NCBI RefSeq assembly: GCF_921293875.1
Contig: NZ_CAKLDI010000002.1
Location: forward strand, 372,001-436,000
Length of the DNA: 64,000 bases
From: Vibrio stylophorae
GTDB lineage: Bacteria > Pseudomonadota > Gammaproteobacteria > Enterobacterales > Vibrionaceae
Direction: 5' to 3'
In this document: positions 54,172 to 63,986 of the stretch, piece by piece
Layout of the letters: every line of letters starts with the position of its first letter
How positions within the stretch are numbered: position 1 is the stretch's first letter
Made by a program: the position numbers and the translations under genes
The notes under the pieces: model-generated
What the model was told of the DNA's origin: nothing
The model's database searches: none
What the model saw: only the letters and a program-made list of their open reading frames with translations

Positions 54172-54219
54172 TCAATCAGATCTGCACACGCAGCAATATT
54201 GCCGCGACATGGAGTAACA

Positions 54220-55383
54220 ATGCGCACAACTTTTAAACTAGCGTCTTTGATCACAGCCGCTATTTGGCTCAGTGGCTGTGACAGTCACGACCAAAGCCAG
54301 CAACAGCAACCTCGACCACCCGCAGCCGTCACCTATATGACTGTCGCGAACCACTCTCAAGCAATTCAGATGGAATTACCCGGCCGTACGCGCGCATTTG
54401 TTGAAGCGGAAGTTCGTCCTCAGGTCAGCGGTATTATTCTTGAGCGTAGCTTCACCGAAGGTGGCATGGTGAAAGAAGGTCAATCACTGTACCAAATTGA
54501 TGATGCAACCTATAAAGCTGCACTGATCGCAGCGCAGGCAGATCTCAAACGCGCACAGGCTAATTTGACCTCAACGCGTGCCACTGCAAAACGTTATAAA
54601 GAGCTGCTTAACAAGCGCGGCATCAGCCAACAAGATTACGATTTGGCGCAAGCGGCATATCTTGAAGCGCAAGCAAGCGTTGCAGCTGCAAAAGCATCTA
54701 TTAACAATGCTGAAATCAATTTGACCTATACCAAGGTTGAAGCGCCAATTTCAGGTGTGATTGGTAAATCCAATGTGACCTCTGGTGCACTGGTTACTGC
54801 AAACCAAGGCCAGCCTTTGGCACAAATCTCTCAGCTCGATCCAATTAACATCGACATCGTGCAATCAAGTAACCAATTGCTTAACGTGAAAAAACGTATT
54901 GCATCGGGTCAACTTGAGCAGCCACAAACAACCGCTGTGACCTTGATTCTTGATGATGGCACTGTGTATGCACACGAAGGCAAACTTCAATTCGCTGAAG
55001 TGACTGTGAATGAAAACACAGGCTCAGTTACCATGCGTGCTGAATTCCCGAACCCTGAAGGTCTTCTGCTACCTGGTATGTTCGTTCGCGCGGTACTGAC
55101 CGTTGGCACCGACCCAGACGCCATTGTGGTACCACAAAAAACCGTGACCCGTAATCCAAAGGGCCAAGGGATTGTGATGGTAATCAATGCGAACAACATT
55201 GTTGAGCCACGCATCGTTGAAACCGGCGAGTCTATCGGTAATCAGTGGCTTATTCTCAGCGGCCTTAAAGCAGGCGATCGCGTGATTGTTGATGGCCTAC
55301 AAAAAGTTCGTCCAGGTGCACCAGTGACGCCAACGTCAGTGAATGACGCACCTGCAGAAACAAGCCAGAAAGCTGCGCAGTAA
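54220..55383 (+). CDS. AcrA-type RND membrane-fusion lipoprotein
   Basis: 387 residues from ATG at 54220 with GGAG 5 bases before. Lipobox LSGC with Cys20. Lipoyl/hairpin/barrel adaptor layout: VRPQVSGIILERSFTEGGMVKEGQSLYQID, the coiled-coil hairpin (QADLKRAQANLTSTRATAKR, GISQQDYDLAQAAYLEAQA), EAPISGVIGKSNVTSGALVTANQGQPLAQI and MRAEFPNPEGLLLPGMFVRA. It matches AcrA/MexA and Vibrio VexA/VmeA. It joins the permease to an outer-membrane channel such as TolC, encoded elsewhere. Operon with the next gene, 13 bases on. Confidence 0.93.
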   Translation: MRTTFKLASLITAAIWLSGCDSHDQSQQQQPRPPAAVTYMTVANHSQAIQMELPGRTRAFVEAEVRPQVSGIILERSFTEGGMVKEGQSLYQIDDATYKAALIAAQADLKRAQANLTSTRATAKRYKELLNKRGISQQDYDLAQAAYLEAQASVAAAKASINNAEINLTYTKVEAPISGVIGKSNVTSGALVTANQGQPLAQISQLDPINIDIVQSSNQLLNVKKRIASGQLEQPQTTAVTLILDDGTVYAHEGKLQFAEVTVNENTGSVTMRAEFPNPEGLLLPGMFVRAVLTVGTDPDAIVVPQKTVTRNPKGQGIVMVINANNIVEPRIVETGESIGNQWLILSGLKAGDRVIVDGLQKVRPGAPVTPTSVNDAPAETSQKAAQ

Positions 55384-55396
55384 TTAGGAGAAATTC

Positions 55397-58300
55397 ATGG
55401 CTCGTTTTTTTATTGATCGCCCCATTTTTGCTTGGGTTCTAGCGATCATCGTGATGCTGGCGGGGGGATTATCCATCCTCAACTTGCCAGTATCACAGTA
55501 CCCAACGATTGCGCCGCCGACGGTTGTGATCTCTGCGACCTATCCAGGCGCATCAGCAAAAACCGTGGAAGACTCTGTAACGCAGGTAATTGAACAGCGT
55601 ATGACAGGTCTTGACCACCTACGCTATATCAGCTCACAAAGTGACAGTTTTGGTAATGCGACCATTACCCTAACCTTCAATGCTGAAGCTGATATCGATA
55701 TTGCGCAGGTACAGGTACAAAACAAACTCCAACTTGCGATGCCATTGCTACCGCAAGTTGTGCAGGCTCAGGGGATTAGCGTCAACAAAGCCGGTACTGG
55801 CTTTTTGATGGTCCTTGGCTTTGTGTCTGAAGATGGCTCCATGGATAAGGCTGATATCGCCGACTATGTGGTTTCCAACATTCAAGACCCAATTAGCCGT
55901 GTCACCGGTGTGGGTGATATTCAGATGTTTGGTGCCCAATATGCGATGCGTATTTGGCTAGACCCATATAAGTTGACCCAGTATAGCCTCACCACCAATG
56001 ACATTGTGCTGGCTATCCGTGAACAAAACGCACAGGTTTCTGCCGGTCAGCTCGGTGGCACACCATCGGTGAAAGGGCAAGAGCTCAACGCAACGGTTTC
56101 ATCGCAATCATTGCTACAAACACCACAAGAGTTTAAGGACATTGTTCTTAAATCAGATGCTTCAGGTGGTAAAGTCCACCTAGGCGATGTGGCTGAAGTG
56201 GAAATGGGCGCTGAAAGCTACATGATCACCTCATACTATAACGGTAAACCTGCTTCTGGTTTGGCGATTCAGCTCGCTGCCGGTGCGAACGCACTAGACA
56301 CCAAAGATGCTGTATTGAAACGTATGGGTGAGCTAGAGCAGTTCTTCCCACAAGGGCTAAAAATGGTGGTGCCGTTTGATACCACACCATTCGTCAGCAG
56401 CTCAATTGAAGGCGTGGTTCATACCCTGCTTGAAGCCGTTGTACTGGTCTTTGTGATCATGTACCTGTTCTTGCAGAACTTCCGCGCAACCTTGATTCCA
56501 ATGATCGCGGTTCCTGTGGTGCTTCTTGGTACCTTTGGCGTACTGGCTGCCGCTGGATTTTCGATCAACACCTTAACCATGTTTGCCATGGTGCTGGCCA
56601 TCGGGCTTCTGGTGGATGATGCCATCGTGGTGGTGGAAAACGTTGAACGTGTGATGTCTGAAGAGGGCTGCAGCCCTGTTGAAGCCACGCGTAAATCAAT
56701 GGATCAGATCACCAGTGCGTTGGTGGGTATCGGTCTGACATTGTCTGCGGTATTCGTACCAATGGCCTTTATGTCTGGTTCAACCGGTGTGATTTATCGT
56801 CAGTTCTCGATCACCATTGTGTCTGCAATGGGGCTGTCAGTACTGGTTGCGATTATTTTGACCCCAGCACTTTGTGCCACCATGCTCAAGCCGGTGTCAA
56901 AGGGTCACGCTTACACAGATAAAGGTTTCTTTGGCGTATTTAACCGCTGGTTTGATCGCAGTACCAATCGCTATGAGCGCAGTGTCGGCTTTATTATCAA
57001 GCGCACCACTCGCTTCTTTATGATCTTCTTGGCTTTGGTGGTTGCAACTGCATGGATTTTCATTCGCATGCCAACCGCATTCTTGCCAAACGAAGACCAA
57101 GGCGTCATGTTTGCGCAGGCTATTTTGCCAGCCAACGCAACCCAAGAGCGTACTGAGGCTGTAACACGCAAAATCAATGATTACCTTCTCAATCAAGAAG
57201 GCAAATATGTTGAGTCTGTGTTTACCGTATCTGGCTTTAGTTTCGCTGGTATGGGCCAAAACATGGGTATGGCGTTTGTGAACATGAAACCATGGGATGA
57301 ACGTACTGAGCCTGGCGCTGATGTGCAGTCTGTTGCGCAGCGTGCCATGGGTGCCTTTAGCCAAATTAAAGAAGCCATGGTCTTTGCCTTCGTGCCACCA
57401 GCGGTACTTGAATTGGGCACGGCCGATGGTTTTGACCTCTATCTACAAGATAAGAATGGTCAAGGTCATGATGCATTGATTAATGCACGTAACCAAATGC
57501 TCGGTATGGCTGCGCAAAATCCAAAACTTGTGGGTGTGCGCCCGAATGGTCAGGAAGATGCGCCGATTTACCAGCTTCATATCGACCATGCCAAACTGCG
57601 CGCGCTAAGCCTAAACATCAATGATGTGAACGCGGTGCTTGCGACTGCATGGGGTGGCGCTTACGTGAACGACTTTATCGACCGTGGTCGTATCAAAAAA
57701 GTATTCGTTCAAGGTGAAGACCAATACCGTATGCAGCCAAAAGATCTGGATACTTGGTACGTGCGTAACAGCAAAGGCGAAATGGTTCCATTCTCTGCAT
57801 TTGCCACAGGCTCATGGGAATTTGGCTCACCACGTCTAGAACGCTTTAACGGCCTACCCGCTGTGAACATTCAAGGTTCCACCGTGCCTGGCTACAGCAC
57901 AGGTGCAGCGATGAACGATATGGAAGCCATTGCAGCCAAACTGCCTGAGGGCTTTGGTATCGAATGGAATGGCCTATCCTATGAAGAGCGCCTGTCTGGC
58001 AACCAAGCACCTGCGCTTTATGCGCTGTCAGTGCTAGTCGTCTTCCTCGTGCTTGCGGCCTTGTATGAAAGCTGGTCTGTACCATTTGCGGTTATTTTGG
58101 TCATTCCGCTGGGTATTATCGGTGCATTGGTTGCAACTGACTTACGCGGTCTTTCCAATGACGTGTATTTCCAAGTGGGCTTGTTGACCACTGTGGGTCT
58201 TGCAACGAAGAACGCCATCTTGATTGTGGAATTTGCTAAAGAGTTCTACGAGAAAGGCGCATCATTAAAAGAAGCAACGCTGCACGCCGTTCGTGTGCGT

Positions 58301-58546
58301 CTGCGTCCAATCTTGATGACCTCACTGGCCTTTGGTCTTGGTGTTGTGCCTTTGGCAATCAGTACTGGTGTCGGTTCAGGCGCACAAAATGCGATCGGTA
58401 CAGGCGTACTCGGTGGCATGGTGGGTTCAACCTTCCTTGGTATTTTCTTTGTACCGCTATTCTTTGTGGTGGTTGAGCGTATCTTTAGTAAACGAGAGCG
58501 CCAAATCGCACGCGAAGAGCGACTCGCGGATAAAGCGGCCAAATAG
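55397..58546 (+). CDS. AcrB-type RND multidrug efflux permease
   Basis: 1049 residues, exactly the length of AcrB. Proton-relay residues are visible: the Asp pair in [18 protein letters not shown] (TM4) and the Lys in [17 protein letters not shown] (TM10). HAE1-class motifs: [83 protein letters not shown]. It exports drugs, bile salts or similar hydrophobic compounds using proton motive force. Good ribosome site (AGGAG). Ends at a strong terminator. Codon use is more biased than in most neighbours, suggesting high expression. Confidence 0.95.
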   Translation: MARFFIDRPIFAWVLAIIVMLAGGLSILNLPVSQYPTIAPPTVVISATYPGASAKTVEDSVTQVIEQRMTGLDHLRYISSQSDSFGNATITLTFNAEADIDIAQVQVQNKLQLAMPLLPQVVQAQGISVNKAGTGFLMVLGFVSEDGSMDKADIADYVVSNIQDPISRVTGVGDIQMFGAQYAMRIWLDPYKLTQYSLTTNDIVLAIREQNAQVSAGQLGGTPSVKGQELNATVSSQSLLQTPQEFKDIVLKSDASGGKVHLGDVAEVEMGAESYMITSYYNGKPASGLAIQLAAGANALDTKDAVLKRMGELEQFFPQGLKMVVPFDTTPFVSSSIEGVVHTLLEAVVLVFVIMYLFLQNFRATLIPMIAVPVVLLGTFGVLAAAGFSINTLTMFAMVLAIGLLVDDAIVVVENVERVMSEEGCSPVEATRKSMDQITSALVGIGLTLSAVFVPMAFMSGSTGVIYRQFSITIVSAMGLSVLVAIILTPALCATMLKPVSKGHAYTDKGFFGVFNRWFDRSTNRYERSVGFIIKRTTRFFMIFLALVVATAWIFIRMPTAFLPNEDQGVMFAQAILPANATQERTEAVTRKINDYLLNQEGKYVESVFTVSGFSFAGMGQNMGMAFVNMKPWDERTEPGADVQSVAQRAMGAFSQIKEAMVFAFVPPAVLELGTADGFDLYLQDKNGQGHDALINARNQMLGMAAQNPKLVGVRPNGQEDAPIYQLHIDHAKLRALSLNINDVNAVLATAWGGAYVNDFIDRGRIKKVFVQGEDQYRMQPKDLDTWYVRNSKGEMVPFSAFATGSWEFGSPRLERFNGLPAVNIQGSTVPGYSTGAAMNDMEAIAAKLPEGFGIEWNGLSYEERLSGNQAPALYALSVLVVFLVLAALYESWSVPFAVILVIPLGIIGALVATDLRGLSNDVYFQVGLLTTVGLATKNAILIVEFAKEFYEKGASLKEATLHAVRVRLRPILMTSLAFGLGVVPLAISTGVGSGAQNAIGTGVLGGMVGSTFLGIFFVPLFFVVVERIFSKRERQIAREERLADKAAK

Positions 58547-58570
58547 ATCTGACTGCTTAAATACTCACTT

Positions 58571-58598
58571 AAAAGCGCTGCCTTGGCAGCGCTTTTTT
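58571..58598 (+). terminator. Terminator of the RND pump operon
   Basis: A 12-bp stem (58571-58582 with 58585-58596) followed by T to 58598. Confidence 0.85.
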
Positions 58599-58688
58599 AT
58601 TGGGAGCTTGCCCTCAACTCTGCATCATCGCCGATTATCCACACCTGATTAGTCATAATATATGGATAAAATTCATGGAGTTATGTTA

Positions 58689-59135
58689 ATGCATTCATTT
58701 CAATTCGAAACTAAAACACTGTGCGCAGCCGCACTTCTCTTTGCCGGTGCTGTTCACGCGGCGCCCATCAGTGAGTCACTTCGCTCAGAGCTTATCGCTG
58801 TAGAGCCCTCTGAGATCATACGTGTGCAGTGCGCACAATCCGTATTAGAGATTTATCCCGTTGGTTTTGAACATATTAATCATGTGGCAATTCTCAACCA
58901 AGATCACTGGATTGAAGAGATCAATCAAGGCAGTTGGTTTATTGATGACGTGCAATGTGCAGCAGGCGATTTTGCCCTCACCCTCAGTCATCAGCAATAT
59001 GGGGCGACGGCGCAAAGCCAAATGACCCTGACAGTTTCGAAACCAGATACGGCCGAGGCAACAACAAAGCAAAGCTATCAAACCAAGATTGTCATTAACC
59101 CTGAGGATTATTTTTTTGGTGGTAGCGGCGAGTGA
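58689..59135 (+). CDS. Secreted protein of unknown function
   Basis: 148 residues from ATG at 58689, with GGAG eight bases before; ATGs at 58662 and 58683 are less well placed. Signal peptide (TLCAAALLFAGAVHAAP). Two Cys in the mature part (RVQCAQSVLEIYP and VQCAAGDFALTLS) could form a disulfide. The remaining sequence is beta-rich. No family recognised. Confidence 0.65.
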   Translation: MHSFQFETKTLCAAALLFAGAVHAAPISESLRSELIAVEPSEIIRVQCAQSVLEIYPVGFEHINHVAILNQDHWIEEINQGSWFIDDVQCAAGDFALTLSHQQYGATAQSQMTLTVSKPDTAEATTKQSYQTKIVINPEDYFFGGSGE

Positions 59136-59293
59136 TCACGCTGCTTTTATCGATACTCTGCCAAATCAAGACTCAGCCAACGCATCAATTAGCAGAACGA
59201 TAATCATACAAAGCGAATCAACCGACCCTAGAGAGAAGTGAACAGACACTATGGCGACAACATAAAAGCGTCGACATAAAAATGAGATATAAA

Positions 59294-59318
59294 AAAACGG
59301 CGCACTAGGCGCCGTTTT
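59294..59318 (-). terminator. Terminator of the MepM-type gene
   Basis: A 10-bp stem (59294-59303 with 59309-59318), loop ACTAG, T7 on the minus strand; bidirectional in form. Confidence 0.8.
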
Positions 59319-59334
59319 GATTGGCAATATGAAA

Positions 59335-60639
59335 TTAGTTCGCAGCAGCCACCGCTTTGGCATCAGCGCGATCCATCATCGCAATATATTGCTCAACCGC
59401 TTTATTAAATTCTGGCCGTTCTTTTTCACTTACCGCGCTAGACATCGGGATATTTGCTGTCAGTGGGTTCACAGGGCGACCATTAATATGCAGCTCATAG
59501 TGAATATGCGGTCCAGTCACGCGACCCGTAGCGCCCGCAAGGCCAATCACCTGACCACGTACAACGCGCTGTCCTTTCACCACTTTGATGCGTGATAAGT
59601 GTAGGTAGCGCGTCATATATTTACCACCGTGCTGAATCACTACATATTTACCTGCATATGGGTGGTTACGGACCATCTTCACCACGCCATCCCCTGTTGA
59701 CAACACAGGCGTCCCGGTCGCTGCTGCAAAATCGACGCCATTATGCGGTGCGATGCGGCCTGTGACTGGGTGCTTACGCTTTGGATTAAAGCGAGAGCTG
59801 ATACGATAAGTTCGGTTCTGCGCATAAGGATAGCGTGAGAATGCACGTGTTAAACTGCGACCTTCGCTGTCATAGTAAGAACCATCGCTGTGCAAGAAGG
59901 CGTTAATTTCAGCGCCACGCATCTTGATGCGGAATGCCAAAATTTCAGTGTTCCCACTTGGCTTGCCATCAATAAACTGCTCGCTTCGAATCATGGAGAA
60001 GGTATCGCCAGCACGTAGATCGCGCGCAAAGTCTAGTTTCTCTTTAAGCAGGTCGTTAATTTTGACGATCTCAGCCGAAGTCACACCCTGCTTTTTCGCA
60101 GATATAGCGAAGTTGTTGTAAATCGGACCGTAAAAGGTTTTCGGAATCCACTGACCTTTGTGGTTGATCTCTTCAAATTCAAAGTGCGCAGGCCCCACTC
60201 GGCGGAAAACCACCTGACGGGCTGGATTCAAATAGAGCTCAAGCTTGTCGAGCTGGCGAGTCTCAGGATTCAACCAAAAACTGAGTTTGCTCCCTGCATG
60301 CAGGGTATCCAGCGCAAGAATGTTGAGGTCACTCTCCATGACCTGCATCAGGGTTTGCTGACTGATCCAAAGCTTGTCGAAAATCACACTTGGATTATCG
60401 AGGTCAGCCACCACATACTCATAATCAGGCTTATCTTCAGGAACCCCTTGCTGCGCTGGCTCCTCTTTTTGCTCAGCAACCACAGGTGGCTGGTAGCTGA
60501 TGGAATATCGTTCACCGACATTGTGCGTTTTGGCACCCGTGATCGCATAGAGGATCACCGCAAGAATCAACACAATGGGTAGCCACAACCATTTTTGTCG
60601 CAAAATGCGAACGAATAAAGAGGCGTTAGTTTGGTTCAT
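59335..60639 (-). CDS. mepM: M23 murein DD-endopeptidase (MepM/YebA-like)
   Basis: 434 residues. One N-terminal span (WLWLPIVLILAVILYAITG), an OapA/LysM-like central region and a C-terminal LytM domain with zinc ligands HNGVDF and HIHYELHING (H-x3-D and H-x-H). Further family sequences: HPVTGRIAPHNGVDFAAATGTPVLSTGDGVVKMVRNHPYAGKYVVIQHG and RYLHLSRIKV. It would cut peptide cross-links during cell-wall growth. Single gene. Confidence 0.93.
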   Translation of the reverse strand: MNQTNASLFVRILRQKWLWLPIVLILAVILYAITGAKTHNVGERYSISYQPPVVAEQKEEPAQQGVPEDKPDYEYVVADLDNPSVIFDKLWISQQTLMQVMESDLNILALDTLHAGSKLSFWLNPETRQLDKLELYLNPARQVVFRRVGPAHFEFEEINHKGQWIPKTFYGPIYNNFAISAKKQGVTSAEIVKINDLLKEKLDFARDLRAGDTFSMIRSEQFIDGKPSGNTEILAFRIKMRGAEINAFLHSDGSYYDSEGRSLTRAFSRYPYAQNRTYRISSRFNPKRKHPVTGRIAPHNGVDFAAATGTPVLSTGDGVVKMVRNHPYAGKYVVIQHGGKYMTRYLHLSRIKVVKGQRVVRGQVIGLAGATGRVTGPHIHYELHINGRPVNPLTANIPMSSAVSEKERPEFNKAVEQYIAMMDRADAKAVAAAN

Positions 60640-60985
60640 TAGAAATAAATTACCTAAAAATCATCAACCTACAGTCAGGGTGATAGAATACTTCACATTC
60701 GGCGCGATTTTAACAAAGCCTTTTACAAGCGTCTGCAATCATGATGAAAAATATGACTCGACGCACCAAACAAATGGCGTGTAGACCGCTAAAACAGCGC
60801 ATTTTAACAAATTCACATCAAAAATTAAGATTTTCATAAAAGGTCCGTCAATTTGTTGCCCAGTCATAGACATAAAAAAAAGGGATTGGTTTCACCCATT
60901 CCCTTTAGTGTATGCAATATGTCTAAAATCTCAGGCTCAGCTGTCAGCATAAAAAGACAAATATCGCTTTTGCGACAACCTGTGT
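60640..60985. other. Intergenic stretch between mepM and the LytTR regulator
   Basis: 346 bases. It holds the mepM promoter on the left and the terminator of the two-component operon at 60879-60905. No other structure seen. Confidence 0.5.
60879..60905 (-). terminator. Terminator of the two-component operon
   Basis: AAAGGGATTGG-type arm pairs, with small bulges, with CCATTCCCTTT; on the minus strand T8 follows. Confidence 0.65.
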
Positions 60986-61747
60986 TTACATCTGTTTAAA
61001 CAAAGGCTGTGCACTTCGACTCACGGGCAGGACGCGATCATAACCTTCCAGCTTAACCACTAGGCGACCGGTGATCTCTTTTTTGACACACTCAATGGCG
61101 CGAACGCGCGCAATGGTTGCACGATGAATTTGCCAAAATTCATTGGGGTCAAGCTGCTCGACCAGCTCTTTGAGGGGGGTGCGGATCAGAAAACTTTCGT
61201 TACCGGTATAGACCATGACATATTTGTCTTCGGCCTGAAAATAGGTCACATCGTTAACAGAAATGAGATGAATTTCATCGCCTTTACTGGCGCGAATCCA
61301 TGACAAATACTGGCGACTCTCGCCCATTTTCGCACTCAGCGTTTTCAACAAAGCTTCAGTGCGATCATCGCTTTGCTCTTGGCGTTCAAAACGCTGCTGA
61401 ATTCGCTCACAAGCCACTTGCAATCTCGCTTCAGAAAATGGCTTGAGAAGATAATCCACAGCGTGATATTCAAAGGCGTTCACAGCGTATTCATCATAGG
61501 CAGTGACAAATACGATATGGGTTTTTAAACCCAAGCGTCGAATATGTCTTGCCACCTCGACACCCGATTGCCTTGGCATACGAATATCTAAAAAGATAAT
61601 ATCCGGCTCAGTTTGTTCACACAGGCACAGCGCTTCCTCGCCATCTTCTGCCAAACCAACCACGTCTAAATCTGGCCAGATTTCAGCCAATGTTTTTCGT
61701 AAATGATGGCGAAGCAACACTTCATCATCAGCAATTATTGCACGCAT
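60986..61747 (-). CDS. btsR: LytTR-family response regulator (BtsR/YehT-like)
   Basis: 253 residues. Receiver domain with the acidic pair DD at 7-8, phospho-acceptor Asp54 in IIFLDIRMPRQSG, Thr82 in FVTAYDEYAV and Lys102 in LLKPF. C-terminal LytTR DNA-binding domain (YLSWIRASKGDEIHLISVNDVTYFQAEDKYVMVYTG ... EFWQIHRATIARVRAIE). Its start overlaps the kinase gene by 13 bases. E. coli BtsR controls pyruvate transport; no target gene is nearby here, so the symbol is tentative. Confidence 0.9.
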   Translation of the reverse strand: MRAIIADDEVLLRHHLRKTLAEIWPDLDVVGLAEDGEEALCLCEQTEPDIIFLDIRMPRQSGVEVARHIRRLGLKTHIVFVTAYDEYAVNAFEYHAVDYLLKPFSEARLQVACERIQQRFERQEQSDDRTEALLKTLSAKMGESRQYLSWIRASKGDEIHLISVNDVTYFQAEDKYVMVYTGNESFLIRTPLKELVEQLDPNEFWQIHRATIARVRAIECVKKEITGRLVVKLEGYDRVLPVSRSAQPLFKQM

Positions 61748-62751
61748 GGGATCACTATCCTTGAGGTCACACCGCCAGTTGGATTTTCAAAAATATCGAG
61801 TTTCGCCTGTAAGCCGTACAAACTTTTGAGCCGCTGGCGAATATTTCCCACACTCACACCATGACCTGGATTGTGATAATCGAATCCCTGTCCATTATCC
61901 GCAATCTCCACCATCAGGGTGTCCAGTGTTTGTTTCAGGGTAATGGTAAGCATACCGCCGACGCTAGCACGCTCAATACCATGGGTCACCGCATTTTCAA
62001 CCAAAGGTTGCAGCAAATGTGGCGGCAATGATTGCTGTAAGTTCACGCAATCACCGCAATCAATGCGATAGGACAAACGCTCACCAAGACGAATCATTTG
62101 AATGCCTAAATAGGCTTCAAGTAGATGTAACTCATCTTCCAGTGATACTTGTTCCTGTCGTGTTTTCTTCAAACTAGCGCGCAGCATGTCGGTTAGTTTT
62201 TCAAGTAAGCGATTCGCACGCTGTGGATCATGCTCAATCAAAACTTGTAGCGTCGCCAAAGTATTAAAGAGGAAATGCGGCTCAATTTGGCTTTGCAGCA
62301 GCTGTAGCTGACTCACTGCCAGCAGTTTTTCTTGCTCACTCTCCTTGGCTTTACTTTTACTCAGCTCAGTTTGAGTAATTAATGCGCGCTCTCGTGACCA
62401 AAAGAAATGACAAGCAAAAAAGCTAAAAAACATTGCCACCGCGAGCGTCGGCAAAAAATCAGGAACGCCAATAAATGTGGTTTTACCAACCTGCCAAACC
62501 CAAGCATTAATCGAGCCTAATACGAGGCCACCAAGAATGGCAAATAGATAGCGCTTACTAATTGGAATATGTGGCCAACGGTCAACAATGACGTTGGCGA
62601 TCAGTCCGCAGCCATAGCCATAGCCACAAGCAACGACGAAATGAACGAAAAATGAACCACCAGCAAAACTGTATGCAAAAAAAGCGATCAGTAAACCCAA
62701 ACCGGTATTAATAATAATATCCGCATACCATTGCTGTAAAAACCTTGCCAC
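61735..62751 (-). CDS. btsS: LytS/YehU-type sensor histidine kinase
   Basis: 338 residues from a GTG start at 62751, which has AGGTGG five bases before. Four to five N-terminal spans without a separate sensor domain, then the His_kinase domain: QSQIEPHFLFNTLATLQVLIEHDPQRANRLLEKL with His159, SLEDELHLLEAYLGIQMIRLGERL, LVENAVTHGIE (N-box) and ADNGQGFDYHNPGHGVSVGNIRQRL. Pairs with the downstream regulator. The short sensor part lacks the 5TM-LYT and GAF domains of E. coli BtsS, so its stimulus may differ. Confidence 0.88.
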   Translation of the reverse strand: MARFLQQWYADIIINTGLGLLIAFFAYSFAGGSFFVHFVVACGYGYGCGLIANVIVDRWPHIPISKRYLFAILGGLVLGSINAWVWQVGKTTFIGVPDFLPTLAVAMFFSFFACHFFWSRERALITQTELSKSKAKESEQEKLLAVSQLQLLQSQIEPHFLFNTLATLQVLIEHDPQRANRLLEKLTDMLRASLKKTRQEQVSLEDELHLLEAYLGIQMIRLGERLSYRIDCGDCVNLQQSLPPHLLQPLVENAVTHGIERASVGGMLTITLKQTLDTLMVEIADNGQGFDYHNPGHGVSVGNIRQRLKSLYGLQAKLDIFENPTGGVTSRIVIPCVQ

Positions 62752-62953
62752 ATTGCCACCTACGATCCATTCCTTGCCCCAGAATGATACTTCGCAACGA
62801 CAACTTGCTCTTCACAAGCATTCAAGAATGCGAGAAATGCAAAGCTTTGATCTATCGCGTTTCCGCTTGTTGCAGCCAAAACATGTTCATGGGAAATGCA
62901 TCCATCTGCACCAGCAGCCCTTGGGCATGGTCATCGATGACTCATCATAAAAA

Positions 62954-63025
62954 TTAGGATTTCAAATCATCATGCTTGACTTTTTTTGAACGTCGCAACG
63001 ACGCGACTTGGGATCGTTTTTTCAT
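62954..63025 (-). CDS. Possible small basic protein (23 residues)
   Basis: ATG at 63025 to TAA at 62954 encodes a very basic peptide starting MKKRSQVASLRRSKKVK. GGTGGA lies six bases before the ATG. It follows the glutaredoxin gene on the same strand and is too short for standard gene finders. Basic composition fits a nucleic-acid or ribosome-bound peptide but no family is recognised; it may be chance. Confidence 0.35.
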   Translation of the reverse strand: MKKRSQVASLRRSKKVKHDDLKS

Positions 63026-63028
63026 AAG

Positions 63029-63067
63029 TTATCCACCGTTTCTGTGGGTAACTTCAGCTGTGGACAA
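63029..63067. promoter_or_regulatory. Cluster of three DnaA-box-like 9-mers forming a dyad
   Basis: TTATCCACC (63029-63037), TGTGGGTAA (63043-63051) and TGTGGACAA (63059-63067), each one base from the DnaA-box pattern TTATNCACA or its reverse. AAGTTATCCAC and GTGGGTAACTT also make an 11-bp inverted repeat with one mismatch. Function unknown. Confidence 0.4.
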
Positions 63068-63147
63068 CTTGTTTCATGAAACACTGGCAAGCTTGATTGT
63101 ACTGCGATTACAGCCAACTACGGGCAAAATGAAACGCATGCGTGGTT

Positions 63148-63378
63148 TTACTTTGACTTGAGTAATTGCTCAAATTTACGAACATCCCACCCCACCATCA
63201 CGCGATCACCAACTTTCAACGCAGGCACTGAACGAATACCTAGCGCATCAAGTTCTTTGCGTCCGCGCTGCATTTTGACGTTACATTCACGATATTGAAG
63301 TCCCTTTTCCATCAAATAACGTTTCGCATCTTTGCAATGCGGGCATTTATCGGACACGTATAAGACGATTCTACGCAT
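63148..63378 (-). CDS. Glutaredoxin-family protein
   Basis: 76 residues. Active-site CPHC (Cys12, Cys15) in LYVSDKCPHCKDAKRYL, then YRECNVKMQRGRKELDALGIRSVPALKVGDRVMVGWDVRKFEQLL with the cis-Pro in SVPAL. Typical thioredoxin fold. A dithiol glutaredoxin or NrdH-like electron donor; the PH dipeptide differs from the usual PY. Single gene. Confidence 0.9.
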   Translation of the reverse strand: MRRIVLYVSDKCPHCKDAKRYLMEKGLQYRECNVKMQRGRKELDALGIRSVPALKVGDRVMVGWDVRKFEQLLKSK

Positions 63379-63464
63379 TTATCTCTCCGTCACAGTTTTC
63401 AGACAACAAGCAAAATTGAAGCCGCTATTATCAGCATATTGACTCACCATGCAACGAGGTTTCT

Positions 63465-63986
63465 ATGCGCGGTCTTCAATTGATTGGCCTCTCCGTTCTT
63501 TTTCTACTTACAGGCTGCACCACAAGTCAGGTCGATTACGATCCAGACTTAGATTATCGCCAATACCTTCGTTATGCATTTACCGAAAGACGCGACGACA
63601 TCACCATTACCCTAGATGATGCGCGCATTGAACAGGCACTGAAATCAGCACTCGCTACCAAAGGGTTAGTTCTAGACCCCGATCATCCACAAATGATGGT
63701 GTTTTATGGCATTCAAACGCAGACAGAGTTCAATGCTTCTGGCCCCAGCTTTGGCTTTGGTTTTGGATCCGGCGGTCTCGGCGTTGGCGTCAGCACACCG
63801 CAACAATATGAAGAAGATATTCGCGATTACGTTTCCATTCGCTTTGTGGATGCCAAAACCAAGCAAGTGATCTGGCAAGCGGTGGACAAAAATGCCCTGC
63901 CGAGCAGCAATGATCCCGAGCAGCGCATCAATGCAATCACTCAATCCGTACTCAAACTTGTCGAACAATATCCGCCAACTTATTAG
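63465..63986 (+). CDS. DUF4136 lipoprotein
   Basis: 173 residues. Lipobox LTGC in LIGLSVLFLLTGCTTSQVDYDPDLDYRQYLRYAF. The segments ITLDDARIEQALKSALATKGLVLDPDHPQMMVFYGIQ, the Gly-rich FGFGFGSGGLGVGVS and IRFVDAKTKQVIWQA are typical of DUF4136. Function unknown; probably outer-membrane associated. It is complete, ending 14 bases before the window edge. Confidence 0.9.
   Translation: MRGLQLIGLSVLFLLTGCTTSQVDYDPDLDYRQYLRYAFTERRDDITITLDDARIEQALKSALATKGLVLDPDHPQMMVFYGIQTQTEFNASGPSFGFGFGSGGLGVGVSTPQQYEEDIRDYVSIRFVDAKTKQVIWQAVDKNALPSSNDPEQRINAITQSVLKLVEQYPPTY

Larger units (their letters stand above)
62752..63147. other. Gap upstream of the kinase gene with a small open frame and DnaA-box-like sites
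   Basis: 396 bases. The left part holds the kinase promoter. The right part holds a 23-codon minus-strand frame (62954-63025) and three DnaA-box-like 9-mers (63029-63067), listed separately. Other open frames (62745-62957) look non-coding. Confidence 0.5.

Noticed and set aside
63029..63067. Reading the DnaA-box-like cluster as a replication origin
   Set aside because: No dnaA, gidA, rpmH or similar origin genes nearby, no AT-rich unwinding repeats, and all three boxes are imperfect.
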